The notes under the pieces: model-generated | The model's input: only the letters and a program-made list of their open reading frames with translations | Database searches by the model: none | What the model was told of the DNA's origin: nothing | Program-made: the position numbers and the translations under genes | Shown here: positions 35,782 to 44,440 of the stretch, piece by piece | Position numbering within the stretch: the first letter of the stretch is position 1 | Layout: each line of letters opens with the position of its first letter | DNA from: Polyangiaceae bacterium | GTDB taxonomy: Bacteria; Myxococcota_A; Polyangia; Polyangiales; Polyangiaceae | Assembly (NCBI GenBank): GCA_025937895.1 | Contig: JAICQL010000011.1 | Coordinates: 1 to 64,000 of the forward strand | DNA: 64,000 bases | Direction of reading: 5' to 3'

Positions 35782-36057
35782 TCAGCGCTGCTCGCCCGCA
35801 AGCTTCTGCACGAGCTGCACGTACTCCGTCATCGCCGCTGTCCTGGACGTGCCGCGCCGCCCTGACCAGGCGTCGTATTTGGCTCTGCCCTTGAAGTCGA
35901 GCATGCCCGGGCGCGCGCCGCTCACGTCGCCCACGGTGGCCTGCTTGTACAAGGAATAGAGCGCGAGCAGCTGCTCCGGCGACGGCGTCTGGGTCAGCTG
36001 TTTGACCCGCTGCTGCGCTGCTTCAAAGGCCCCTGCCAGATCTTGCTCGGCGGACAT
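35782..36057 (-). CDS. Acyl-CoA-binding protein
   Basis: This is a 91-residue protein matching ACBP over its whole length: LYSLYKQATVGDV (33-45), RPGMLD (49-54) and AKYDAW (59-64; AKWDAW in most members). ACBPs bind long-chain acyl-CoA in the cytosol. They are usual in eukaryotes and patchy in bacteria. The ATG at 36057 gives the exact domain; the frame upstream, open to 36243, is Cys-rich and unrelated. It heads an operon with two membrane proteins, which might couple the acyl-CoA pool to an envelope process (inference). Confidence 0.88.
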   Translation of the reverse strand: MSAEQDLAGAFEAAQQRVKQLTQTPSPEQLLALYSLYKQATVGDVSGARPGMLDFKGRAKYDAWSGRRGTSRTAAMTEYVQLVQKLAGEQR

Positions 36058-36483
36058 CGGCGCGGAGCATACTCCGCGCCCACCCGCAGTGGAACGCAGA
36101 ACTTTCCAATGAAAACCGGCCTGTGCCCGGCGCTCGTTACGCCTGCTGCACACGGCCTCGACTGGCAGAGGAAGCGACAGGCATGTGGGACAATGTGCCG
36201 CGAAAGTGGCGCACGTCGCACCCATTGCTGACAGGAGCGGCAAGCTGTGCTCGCCACACGCGGCAAAAGCCGGAGGTTTTGCGGGCTTTCGCAGCAGTCA
36301 GTCCGTTCGTCTGCGCGCGGGCGTGCTGCGAGCACGACAAACGCCAGCGCCGCTCGTCTACCCGATGGGGGAAAGGTTTCCACACCCAAGCCAAAAAACG
36401 GTAGCGTTTCGATCGTGCGACACCGAGCTTCTTCCCCCGACGCCGACTCCGGTCGAGCGCCTTCACGCCAGCCTCCGAGCAGT
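36058..36483. other. Divergent intergenic region, 426 bp
   Basis: The region lies between the ACBP operon (minus) and a hybrid kinase (plus) and should hold both promoters. I saw no clear promoter boxes. The kinase frame is open from 36247, but the encoded stretch before 36484 is low-complexity and not PAS-like, so I treat it as non-coding. Confidence 0.5.
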
Positions 36484-38814
36484 ATGATGGTCGAGAGCGG
36501 GGTGGTGAGCGGCTCGGTCAAGGCAAAGGGGTCGAACCTGGCCTTCGCGGAGCTGCTGGAGTCGGTGCCGGGCGCCTGGTTCTTCACCCGGCGGGACGGC
36601 TCTTTCGCGTACGTGAGCCTGGGCGCCTGTGAAGCGCTGGGTTACTCGCGGCGCGAGCTGCTGCGGCTCAGCGTGTTCGACATCGACCCCACCTTCGATC
36701 AAGAGGCCTGGGAGCGGCAGTGGGAGAGCACGGCACCCAGTCAGTCGAAGGTCACGCGTACCACCCACCGGCGGCGTGACGGCAGCCAGTACCCGATCGA
36801 GATCCGCTCGCTGAAGATCGACCTGGATGGGGAGCTGCTCTCCGCCTCTTATTCGGTGGATCTGACCGCGGCGGAGCAGGCGCGGGCGGCCCTGCGCGCC
36901 ACCGAGTCGCGGCTGGAGCGGCTGCTGGAGAACCTGCCGGATCTGGTGTTCCGGCTGCGGCTGGATCCCAGCCTGAGGCTGGAGTTCCTGAGCAAGAGCT
37001 GCCAGCCGCTGCTGGGCTATGAGGCGGCTGAGCTGCTGGAGGACGAGCGCGCCCTGGAGCACATCGTCCATCCCGAGGATCTGCAGAAGTTCCTGTCTCT
37101 GCCGCGCGCGCCGCACGGCACCGGCACCAAGCTGCGCTGCCTGCATCGCAGCGGGCGCGTGGTGTGGATGGAGGTCCGCGCCACCCTGGTGGACACGGGC
37201 CCCGGAGAGCCGCGCATCCTGGAGGGCGTGGCGCGCGACGTCACTCACAGCCACGAGGCAGAGCTGGCCAATCGCCGGCTGTCCGCCGCGATCGAGCAGG
37301 CCGCCGAGGCCGTGGTGGTGACGGACGCGCAGGGCACGGTGGAATACGTCAACCCGGCGTACCTGCACACCAGCGGCCTGAGCGAGGCCCACGCCCTCGG
37401 CCGCCCCTGGCGCGAGCTGGAGGTGCGGCATGATCGCGCCTTCCTGCGGCGGCTGGATCGGCTGTTCGAGCGCGGTGAGGTGTGGCAGGGCCGCATCCAG
37501 AGCGTGCGCGCCAACGGCAGCGCCTACGATGAAGACGGCACCCTCGCGCCGCTCCGGGATGAGAGCGGGCAGCGCGTGGTGGGCTGCGTGGCGGTGAAGC
37601 GAGACATCACCGAGCAGCTGCAGCTGGAGGAGCACCTGCAGCGCGCGCACCGGCTGGAGACGGTGGGGCAGCTGGCAGGCGGCATCGCGCACGACTTCAA
37701 CAACCTGCTGCACATCATCCACGGCCACACGCAGATGATGCAGCTGATGGATCTGCAGGGCTTTGCGCGCGCCAAGGATCTGACGGAGATGCTGCACGAG
37801 GTCGACAAGGCGGCGGCCCGCGCGGCCGTGCTGGTGCGGCAGCTGCTGGCCTTCAGCCGCAGCGACGACGCGGCGCCGAGCGAGCTGCGGCTGGACGAGG
37901 CGCTCGGCTCGCTGCAGCCCCTGCTGCAGCGCCTGCTGGGGCAGCACATCCAGCTGGTGCTGCGCAACGACCTGGGCGCCGTGCTGGTGCGCGGCAATCG
38001 CCCGCAGCTCGAGCAGATGGTCACCAATCTGTGCCTGAACGCGAAGGACGCGCTGCCCACCGGCGGCTTCGTGCACGTCAGCCTGGACGATCCGCCGCGG
38101 GAGAAGCTGCCGGCGGTGCTGAAGAACCGCGATGACAGCTACGTGCGGCTCTCGGTGCGGGACGACGGCACGGGCATGAGGCGCGAGGTGCAGCGGCGCC
38201 TGGGCGAGCCCTTCTTCACCACCAAGCGGCCCGGTGAGGGCGTGGGGCTGGGGCTGGCCACGGCGTACGCCATCGTGCGCGGGCACCGCGGCTTCATCGA
38301 CGTCAGCTCCGCGCGCGGAAAGGGCAGCACGTTTCACATCTACCTGCCGCGCAGCGATCGCTCGGAGCGGCGCGCCAGCGCGCCGCCGCGCCAGAACGTG
38401 CTGGACGGCCGCGGCCGGCTGGCGCTGGTGGCGGAGGATGAGCCCGCCATCTTGCAGCTGAGCAGCTGCTACCTGAAGCAAGTGGGCTTCGAGGTGCTTG
38501 TGGCCACCTGTGGCGCCGAGGCAGAGCGCCTGCTGCGCGAGCGCGGCGGCGAGCTCTCGCTGTGCGTGCTGGACGCGCTCATGCCCGAGCTGGGCGGAGA
38601 GCGGGTGCTGAGCCTGATGGCAGAGCTGGGCCTGTCGGCGCCGGTGGTGTTCGTGACCGGGCATGACACGCGCCGCCTGGACGACATGCTGGTGGAGGCG
38701 GGCGGCTCGCTCCTGCACAAGCCCTTCGGCGCGGAAGAGCTGCTGGCGGTGGCGGGCCGCGCGCTGGGTGAGCTGCCCCAGGACGCCGAGGGCGAGCATG
38801 GCGGCTCGCTGTGA
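36484..38814 (+). CDS. PAS-type hybrid histidine kinase
   Basis: This is a 776-residue soluble protein. Three PAS domains (about 20-135, 145-270, 275-390) lead into an NtrB-like HisKA with His403 in GGIAHDFNNLLHI, a HATPase with NLCLNAKDAL and GVGLGLATAYAIV, and a C-terminal receiver with Asp697 in CVLDALMPELGG. The His-Asp-Phe-Asn-Asn form marks the subgroup that often works with sigma-54 activators, but none is beside it. Two adjacent ATGs (36484, 36487) are possible starts. A thioesterase gene follows after 36 bp. Confidence 0.9.
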   Translation: MMVESGVVSGSVKAKGSNLAFAELLESVPGAWFFTRRDGSFAYVSLGACEALGYSRRELLRLSVFDIDPTFDQEAWERQWESTAPSQSKVTRTTHRRRDGSQYPIEIRSLKIDLDGELLSASYSVDLTAAEQARAALRATESRLERLLENLPDLVFRLRLDPSLRLEFLSKSCQPLLGYEAAELLEDERALEHIVHPEDLQKFLSLPRAPHGTGTKLRCLHRSGRVVWMEVRATLVDTGPGEPRILEGVARDVTHSHEAELANRRLSAAIEQAAEAVVVTDAQGTVEYVNPAYLHTSGLSEAHALGRPWRELEVRHDRAFLRRLDRLFERGEVWQGRIQSVRANGSAYDEDGTLAPLRDESGQRVVGCVAVKRDITEQLQLEEHLQRAHRLETVGQLAGGIAHDFNNLLHIIHGHTQMMQLMDLQGFARAKDLTEMLHEVDKAAARAAVLVRQLLAFSRSDDAAPSELRLDEALGSLQPLLQRLLGQHIQLVLRNDLGAVLVRGNRPQLEQMVTNLCLNAKDALPTGGFVHVSLDDPPREKLPAVLKNRDDSYVRLSVRDDGTGMRREVQRRLGEPFFTTKRPGEGVGLGLATAYAIVRGHRGFIDVSSARGKGSTFHIYLPRSDRSERRASAPPRQNVLDGRGRLALVAEDEPAILQLSSCYLKQVGFEVLVATCGAEAERLLRERGGELSLCVLDALMPELGGERVLSLMAELGLSAPVVFVTGHDTRRLDDMLVEAGGSLLHKPFGAEELLAVAGRALGELPQDAEGEHGGSL

Positions 38815-38850
38815 GCTGGCAGAGCTCACGGAGCTGTTGACGGAGGAGCC

Positions 38851-39336
38851 GTGACCGAAGCTGGCAAGCAAGAGGCGAGCGAGCAGGCGGTGCAAGACCG
38901 CTACGCGCCCCACAACGAGTGCTTCGGCTGCGGCCCTGCCAACGCGCGCGGCCTGCGCTTGAAGAGCTACGCTTCGGGGGATGAGCTGGTGGCCAGCTTC
39001 ACCCCCGAGCCGCACCACCAGGCGTTTCCCGGCGTCCTGAACGGCGGCATCATCGGCGCGCTGCTCGATTGCCACAGCAACTGGACGGCGGCATACACGC
39101 TGATGAAGGCGGGCGGCCTGGACGTGCCGCCGTGCACGGTGACGGCCGATTTTCACGTCAAGCTGCGCGCCCCCACCCGGCTCGGGCCGCTCTCGCTGCG
39201 CGCCCGCCCCGTGCAGACCTCGGCGGACCGCTGCACGGTGGACGCGGAGCTTTCCGCTGATGGCAAAGTCACCGCCACGTGCCGCGGAACGTTCGTCGCC
39301 GTCAAGCCGGGTCATCCCGCTTACCATCGCTGGTGA
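38851..39336 (+). CDS. PaaI-type hotdog thioesterase
   Basis: This is a 161-residue hotdog-fold protein with CFGCG (24-28), HQAFPGVLNGGIIGALLDCH (the active-site helix region) and a C-terminal strand GKVTATCRGTFVAVKP. Such proteins hydrolyse acyl-CoA thioesters. The CFGCGPxNxxGL start is common in one bacterial subgroup. The GTG start is 36 bp after the kinase. The MetE-like gene follows, its ATG 88 bp after this stop. Confidence 0.85.
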   Translation: MTEAGKQEASEQAVQDRYAPHNECFGCGPANARGLRLKSYASGDELVASFTPEPHHQAFPGVLNGGIIGALLDCHSNWTAAYTLMKAGGLDVPPCTVTADFHVKLRAPTRLGPLSLRARPVQTSADRCTVDAELSADGKVTATCRGTFVAVKPGHPAYHRW

Positions 39337-39424
39337 AGCCTGCACCGCGCGAGCGCCAGGGGCTGCTCGCGTGCGCTCGGCCCCGCTTGCCTTTCGGGCG
39401 GAACAACGCGAGGCTGCCGGCACC

Positions 39425-40456
39425 ATGCTGTTCCCCACCATGCTCGTCGGCAGCTATCCGCAGCCAGAATGGCTCATCGATCGCAAGAAGCTCGCAGGGC
39501 GCTTCCCCCCGCGCGTGCGCGCCGGGGAGCTTTGGCGCATCCCCGAGCCGCTGCTGGCAGAGGCCCAGAATGACGCCACGCTGGTGGCCATCCAGGCGCA
39601 GGAAGAGGCAGGCCTCGACGTGCTCACCGACGGCGAGATGCGGCGGGAGAGCTACTCGAACCGCTTCGCCACCGCGCTGGAGGGCGTGGATCTCGACAAC
39701 CCCGGCAGCGCGCTGGATCGCTCGGGTCACCCCAACCCGGTGCCGCGCATCGTGGGCCGCATCCGCCGCAAGCACGCGGTGATGGTGGAGGATCTGCTGT
39801 TCCTCAAGCGCCACACCAGGAAGCCGGTGAAGATCACCGTGCCCGGTCCCTTCACCATGGCGCAGCAAGCGCAGAATGATCACTACGCGAGCGAAGAGGC
39901 GGCCGCGCTCGACTACGCCGAGGCCGTGAACGCGGAGATCGCCGATCTGTTCGCCGCTGGCGCGGACATCGTGCAGGTGGACGAGCCCTACATGCAGGCG
40001 CGGCCCGAGAAGGCGCGCCAGTACGGGCTGAAGGCCGTCAACCGCGCGCTGGAGGGCATCCGCGGCACCACCGCGCTGCACATCTGCTTCGGCTACGCCG
40101 CCATCATCCACGCGCGCCCCAGCGGCTACTCGTTCTTGCCGGAGCTGAAGGACTGCAGCTGCGCCCAGGTCTCGATCGAGACGGCGCAGAGCAAGCTGGA
40201 CTGCAAGGTGCTGGAGCAGCTCGGCGGCAAGCAGATCCTGGTGGGCTGCCTGGATCTGAGCGACATGACCGTGGAGACACCGGAGCTGGTGCAGCAGCGG
40301 ATCGAGCGCGCGCTGGAGTTCGTGCGGCCGGAGAACGTCATCCTGGCGCCGGACTGCGGCATGAAGTACCTGCCGCGCGAGGTGGCGGACGGCAAGCTGA
40401 AGGCCATGGTCGAGGCAGCGCGGCGGCTGCGCGCACGCTTCGCCCAGGCCAGCTGA
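39425..40456 (+). CDS. MetE-like cobalamin-independent methyltransferase (C-terminal domain type)
   Basis: This is a 343-residue protein equivalent to the catalytic C-terminal barrel of cobalamin-independent methionine synthase, without the N-terminal half. Zinc-site residues are visible: His219 and Cys221 in ALHICFGY, and Cys311 in PDCGMKYLP. VDEPYMQ (Glu187) is the substrate-side motif. Stand-alone versions use other methyl donors or substrates, so methionine synthesis is likely but not certain. The ATG at 39425 opens LFPTMLVGSYPQP, the usual start; the longer frame from 39260 overlaps the thioesterase. An esterase gene follows after 8 bp. Confidence 0.85.
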   Translation: MLFPTMLVGSYPQPEWLIDRKKLAGRFPPRVRAGELWRIPEPLLAEAQNDATLVAIQAQEEAGLDVLTDGEMRRESYSNRFATALEGVDLDNPGSALDRSGHPNPVPRIVGRIRRKHAVMVEDLLFLKRHTRKPVKITVPGPFTMAQQAQNDHYASEEAAALDYAEAVNAEIADLFAAGADIVQVDEPYMQARPEKARQYGLKAVNRALEGIRGTTALHICFGYAAIIHARPSGYSFLPELKDCSCAQVSIETAQSKLDCKVLEQLGGKQILVGCLDLSDMTVETPELVQQRIERALEFVRPENVILAPDCGMKYLPREVADGKLKAMVEAARRLRARFAQAS

Positions 40457-40464
40457 GCGCCACC

Positions 40465-41799
40465 ATGCAGCAACGCTCGAACACGGGGTCCGTCCTGGCT
40501 CTGCTCTCTGCGCTGCTCTCCGCTCCGGGCTGCAGCCCCGGCAGCCCGGCGCAGGGGCAAGGCGCGGCAGCCCCCGAGAGCCCGCAGGCGGCGGAGCTGC
40601 CAGGCGCGAGCGCAGGCGCAGCCGTGCCCGCCGAGGGCGCGTCGGCGTGCCCGGTGGGGCCGTTGCCCGGCCACGAGCAGCTGCCGGCCAACCCCAGGCT
40701 GCCCGATCCGTTCCTCTCGCTCTCTGGCCAGCGCATCACGAAGAAGAGCGAGTGGGCCTGCCGCCGCGCCGAGATCGCTGCTCAGCTGGCGGAGTACGAG
40801 CTCGGGCCCAAGCCCCCGCGCGCCCGCCAGCAGAGCGCGAAGCTGATCGGCCAGCGCCTGGAGGTGACGGTGGGCGATGGCCAGAAGTCGGTGACGTTCG
40901 CCGCCCAGATCGAGCTGCCCCCGAACGGCAAGGCCCCCTACCCCGCCCTGATCGGGCTGGGCCGCGCCTCGCTCGATGCGGCCACCCTGGCCAAGCTGGG
41001 CGTGGCGTTCATCAAGTTCCCCAACTCCGACGTGGCCGAGCAGGACAACGGTCAGTCGCGCGGCAAGGGCGCGTTCTACGCCCTGCACGGCAGCGATCAT
41101 CCAGCCGGCGCGATGATGGCCTGGGCCTGGGGGGTCAGCAGTCTGATCGACGTGCTGGAGAGCACGCCCGAGACCAAGATCGACCCGCGGCGCCTGGGCG
41201 TGACGGGCTGCTCGCGCAACGGCAAGGGGGCGCTGGTCGCGGGCGCCTTCGACGAGCGCATCGTGCTCACCATTCCGCAGGAGTCCGGCGCGGGCGGCTC
41301 TGCCAGCTGGCGCGTCTCGGACCAACAGCGCGCGGACTGGCAGGCGGCGGGCTCACCTGCCGGGCAAGACGTGCAGACCCTGCGCCAGATCACCAAAGAA
41401 AACGTCTGGTTCCGCAGCTCCTTCGAACAGTTCAGCGAGCGCGCCGAGCGATTGCCGTTCGACCACCACATGCTGATGGGCATGGTGGCGCCACGCGCGC
41501 TGCTGGTGGTGGAGAACACCGCCATGCACTGGCTGGGCAAGCTCAGCAGCTTCACCACCGGCATGGTGGCTCACCGCATCTGGCAGGCGCTGGGCGTGCC
41601 CGAGCGCATGGGCTTCAGCCAGACCGGCGATCACGATCACTGCCAGTACGCTGCCTCGCAGGTGCCGGAGCTGGAGGCCTTTCTGCAGAAGTTCCTGGTG
41701 GGCAGCGGCAATGTAGACACCAGCGTGCTGAAGACGGACGGCGGCTTCGTGCTGGACGAGGCGCGCTGGGTGGACTGGTCGACTCCGGCGCTACGATGA
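40465..41799 (+). CDS. CE15 glucuronoyl methylesterase, predicted lipoprotein
   Basis: This is a 444-residue alpha/beta hydrolase. A signal peptide with a lipobox-like LSAPGC (Cys23) is followed by an Ala/Pro linker to about residue 65. The nucleophile is Ser250 in GVTGCSRNGKGAL, the CE15 signature; PQESGAGG (271-278) and His392 in GDHDHCQ complete the site. CE15 enzymes cut the ester between lignin alcohols and 4-O-methylglucuronic acid on xylan, which opens plant cell walls. The attachment to the envelope is inferred from the signal. It lies 8 bp after the MetE-like gene, probably by operon proximity rather than function. Confidence 0.88.
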   Translation: MQQRSNTGSVLALLSALLSAPGCSPGSPAQGQGAAAPESPQAAELPGASAGAAVPAEGASACPVGPLPGHEQLPANPRLPDPFLSLSGQRITKKSEWACRRAEIAAQLAEYELGPKPPRARQQSAKLIGQRLEVTVGDGQKSVTFAAQIELPPNGKAPYPALIGLGRASLDAATLAKLGVAFIKFPNSDVAEQDNGQSRGKGAFYALHGSDHPAGAMMAWAWGVSSLIDVLESTPETKIDPRRLGVTGCSRNGKGALVAGAFDERIVLTIPQESGAGGSASWRVSDQQRADWQAAGSPAGQDVQTLRQITKENVWFRSSFEQFSERAERLPFDHHMLMGMVAPRALLVVENTAMHWLGKLSSFTTGMVAHRIWQALGVPERMGFSQTGDHDHCQYAASQVPELEAFLQKFLVGSGNVDTSVLKTDGGFVLDEARWVDWSTPALR

Positions 41800-41823
41800 G
41801 CGCTCGCGGCCCGGCGCGCTGGC

Positions 41824-42222
41824 TCAGGGCGTCAGGAAGAAGCACAGCGCGGTCAGCACCAGCGCAGTGAGCAGCGCGCGGACGTGCACGCGGAACGCCT
41901 CCTTGCGAACCGCGGCCAGCTCGGCCTCGGGCTGGGGCTCTTGCCTGCCGTCCAGGTTGCGGACCCCGCGCGCGGCCAGCGCCACACACACGCTGGCCCG
42001 CGCCTGGAAGAGCCCCAGCGCGGCGGTCCAGAACGGCAAGAACAGGAGCAGCCGCCAGTAGCGCGGCGCCCCATCCAGCGAGAGCAGCAGGGCAGCCCCC
42101 ACGCACACGGCCAGGGCGGCCACGGCGACGATCAGGCGCTTGCGGCGCTCGGCGGGGCCGATGTTCGGCGGGCAGACGACCACCGTCCTGAGGCTGGGAT
42201 CGGGTGACAGGGACGAGCTCAT
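41824..42222 (-). CDS. Predicted three-helix membrane protein
   Basis: This is a 132-residue protein. A cytoplasmic start with CPPNIGPAERRKR leads into helices at about 30-50, 55-75 and 112-130, with GLFQARASVCVALAARGVRN between helices two and three. It resembles small membrane proteins of unknown function that share the ...R-helix-F/W-P-F-helix pattern. It is convergent with the CE15 gene and divergent from the F420-ligase-like gene. Confidence 0.65.
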   Translation of the reverse strand: MSSSLSPDPSLRTVVVCPPNIGPAERRKRLIVAVAALAVCVGAALLLSLDGAPRYWRLLLFLPFWTAALGLFQARASVCVALAARGVRNLDGRQEPQPEAELAAVRKEAFRVHVRALLTALVLTALCFFLTP

Positions 42223-42321
42223 CGCCTTCGCTTCTTGGTCCGCCCCGGCAGCGAGGTCAAACTATCCCGCCCGCAGCCCCGGCCGGTAGGCTATAGCGCA
42301 GCAGCCAAGAGAAAGGCCGCC

Positions 42322-43062
42322 ATGCGCGCCCGCGCCGTCCAGACCCCCATCATCCCGCCCAGCGAGCGAGACCTCTTCGGCATCCTCGATCGCCACCTCG
42401 CGCGGCTGCCAGAGCGCTCCGTGGTCGCCATCACGTCCAAGATCGTGGCCATCTGCGAGGGGCGCGTGCGCCCGCTGGCGGGCACCGACAAGCAGGCGCT
42501 GATCGCGGAGGAGGCCGACCGCTACTTGCCCGCTGACCCGCGCTGGGGTGTGTCTCTCACCCTGAAGCAGGGCCTGCTCATCGCCACCGCTGGCATCGAT
42601 GAGTCCAACTCTGACGGCTGGTTCGTGCTCTGGCCGAGCGACGCGCAGCGCTCGGCCCACGCCATCCGCGCTCACCTGGCGGCGCGGGATGGCCTGAGCG
42701 AGCTGGGCGTGGTGATCACCGACAGCCGCTCCACCCCGCTGCGCCCCGGGGTGACCGGCGTTGCCCTGGCGCACAGCGGCTTTCTCGCGCTGAACGACTA
42801 CGTGGGCAAGCCGGATCTGTTCGGGCGCCCGCTGCGCATGACCAAGGTCAACGTGATGGATGGCCTCGCCGCCAGCGCGGTGCTGGTGATGGGAGAAGGC
42901 AGCGAGTGCACGCCGCTGGCCGTGCTGGACGAGCTGCCGTTCGTCACCTTTCGCGAGGGCTCGCCCAGCGCGGAGGAGCTGGCGCGCCTGCGCATCGCGC
43001 CCGAAGATGATCTGTACGCTCCGCTGCTCGATGGGGTCGCGTGGCGCACGGGGCGCTCGTAG
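42322..43062 (+). CDS. F420-0:gamma-glutamyl ligase-like protein
   Basis: This is a protein of about 246 residues of the CofE/FbiB-like family. It has AITSKIVAICEGRV near residue 35, then GVVITDSRSTPLRPGVTGVALAHSGF and YVGKPDLFGRPLRMTKVNVMDGLAA, the substrate-site blocks of gamma-glutamyl ligases. CofE adds glutamate to coenzyme F420; some relatives are annotated for folate. No other F420 genes are in the window, so the substrate is uncertain. I chose the ATG at 42322 (MRARAVQTPII); the frame is open from 42235. Confidence 0.8.
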   Translation: MRARAVQTPIIPPSERDLFGILDRHLARLPERSVVAITSKIVAICEGRVRPLAGTDKQALIAEEADRYLPADPRWGVSLTLKQGLLIATAGIDESNSDGWFVLWPSDAQRSAHAIRAHLAARDGLSELGVVITDSRSTPLRPGVTGVALAHSGFLALNDYVGKPDLFGRPLRMTKVNVMDGLAASAVLVMGEGSECTPLAVLDELPFVTFREGSPSAEELARLRIAPEDDLYAPLLDGVAWRTGRS

Positions 43063-43168
43063 CTCGCCGCTCGATGGTGCGCGCCGATCGGGCTCGCCAA
43101 TCCTGCTCGGATGGAAGGCTCGGCGGAAGAGCTCGGTGGAAGAGCTCGGGTGGAAAAACAATGCGCCG

Positions 43169-44440
43169 TCAGCGCCCGATCAGCTTCTCGATGCTGGAGC
43201 CGAGCTGCTGCAAGTCCACTGGCTTGACGATGTGCAGCTCGAAGCCGGCGCTGGCGCTCTCCTGCTTGTCGCGCTCCTGGCCGTAGCCGGTCAAGGCGAT
43301 CAGCCGCGGCAGGCTGCCGCGTGCGCGCAGGCGCCGGGCCAGCTCATAGCCATCCATCACCGGCAGGCCGATGTCGAGGATGGCCACGTGCGGCTCGAAA
43401 GTAGCCGCTACCTCCAGCGCGCTGGCGCCATCGTGCGCGATGCGGGCCTCGTGCCCCATCGCCTCTACCGCGGTGGCGAGCAGCTCCGCAGCGTCCTGAT
43501 TGTCGTCCACCACGAGCACGCGCGCGGGCGCTGTCGCTACCGGCATCTGCTCACCTCCTTCCGTTCTCACTGCAGTCTCGCCCCCCTCGTCCCGGGCCAG
43601 CAGCGGCAAGCGTAGCTCGAAGCTGCTCCCGCGCCCATGCCCTTCGCTGCGCGCCGCGACCGACCCGCCGTGCTGCTGGACCAGGGCCTTCACGATGGCA
43701 AGGCCCAGCCCCAGGCCACCACGCGAGCGATCCAGCCCCTGCTGCTCCTGCACGAACATTTCAAAGATGTGCGGCAGCGTTTCGCTGTCGATGCCGATTC
43801 CATCGTCCTGGACCACCACGACTGCATCGGCCCCGTCAGGGTAGGCCCTGACCTGCACCTCGCCGCCGGGGTTCGTGTATTTTGCGGCGTTGGTCAGCAG
43901 GTTGGCCAGGACCTGCTGCAGGCGCGCCGGGTCAACCTCTACCTCGAGCTCCGGCGCGACGCTCACGCTCAGGCGGTGGCGCTTCTCCGCGAACAGGGGG
44001 CTCGCCGTCTCCAGAGCCTTGGTGATCAGCTCCCGCAGCGGGACGCGGCGGCGCTTCAGCTCCACCACTCCGCGGGTGATGCGCGCCACGTCCAGCAGGT
44101 CATCCACCAGACGCAACAGGTGGTTGGCCTGGCGCTCGATCACCTCGCGCTCACGCTGGGTAGCGGCGTCTCCGCGAAACCTCATCAGCTCCAGCGCGGT
44201 CATGATCGGTGCCATGGGGTTGCGCAGCTCGTGCCCCAGCAGCGCCAGGAACTCGTCTTTCATCTTGTTGGCGCGCCGCGCCTCCTCCAGCGCGGCCTCG
44301 CTCGCGCGCTGAGCCAGGACCAGGCGCGTCACGTCCACGGCCAGGGTAAAGATCGCCTCGACGTTCCCCGCAGCATCGAAGATCGGCTCGTAGACGAAGT
44401 CGAAGTATACGTCCTGTAGGCTGCCGTCTCCGCTCCGATC
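43169..44440 (-). pseudogene. Downstream part of a broken double kinase: PAS end-HisKA-HATPase-REC
   Basis: The frame (open from 44491) enters in the middle of a PAS domain at DVYFDFVYEPIFDAAGN and lacks its first half. Then come HisKA with LLGHELRNPMAPIM, HATPase (NLLTNAAKYT, GGLGLGLAIV) and a receiver with the Asp in AILDIGLPVMDGYE. All active-site motifs of this second kinase are intact. The N-terminal 20 or so residues of the frame come from another frame of the upstream kinase. The upstream kinase (44329-45798) stops abruptly in its HATPase at the same point, so the two look like one ancestral protein joined out of frame by an internal deletion near 44437-44440. The piece could still be translated, but no start or ribosome site is evident. 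Confidence 0.72.

Noticed and set aside
36247..36483. N-terminal extension of the PAS kinase
   Set aside because: The encoded 79 residues are Ser/Arg-rich, lack PAS or membrane features and fill the divergent promoter region.
36463..39441. 992-codon open frame on the minus strand
   Set aside because: It lies antisense to the PAS hybrid kinase and the thioesterase, whose domains are clear. The translation is Gln/His/Leu/Arg-rich with no domain, typical of a high-GC shadow frame.
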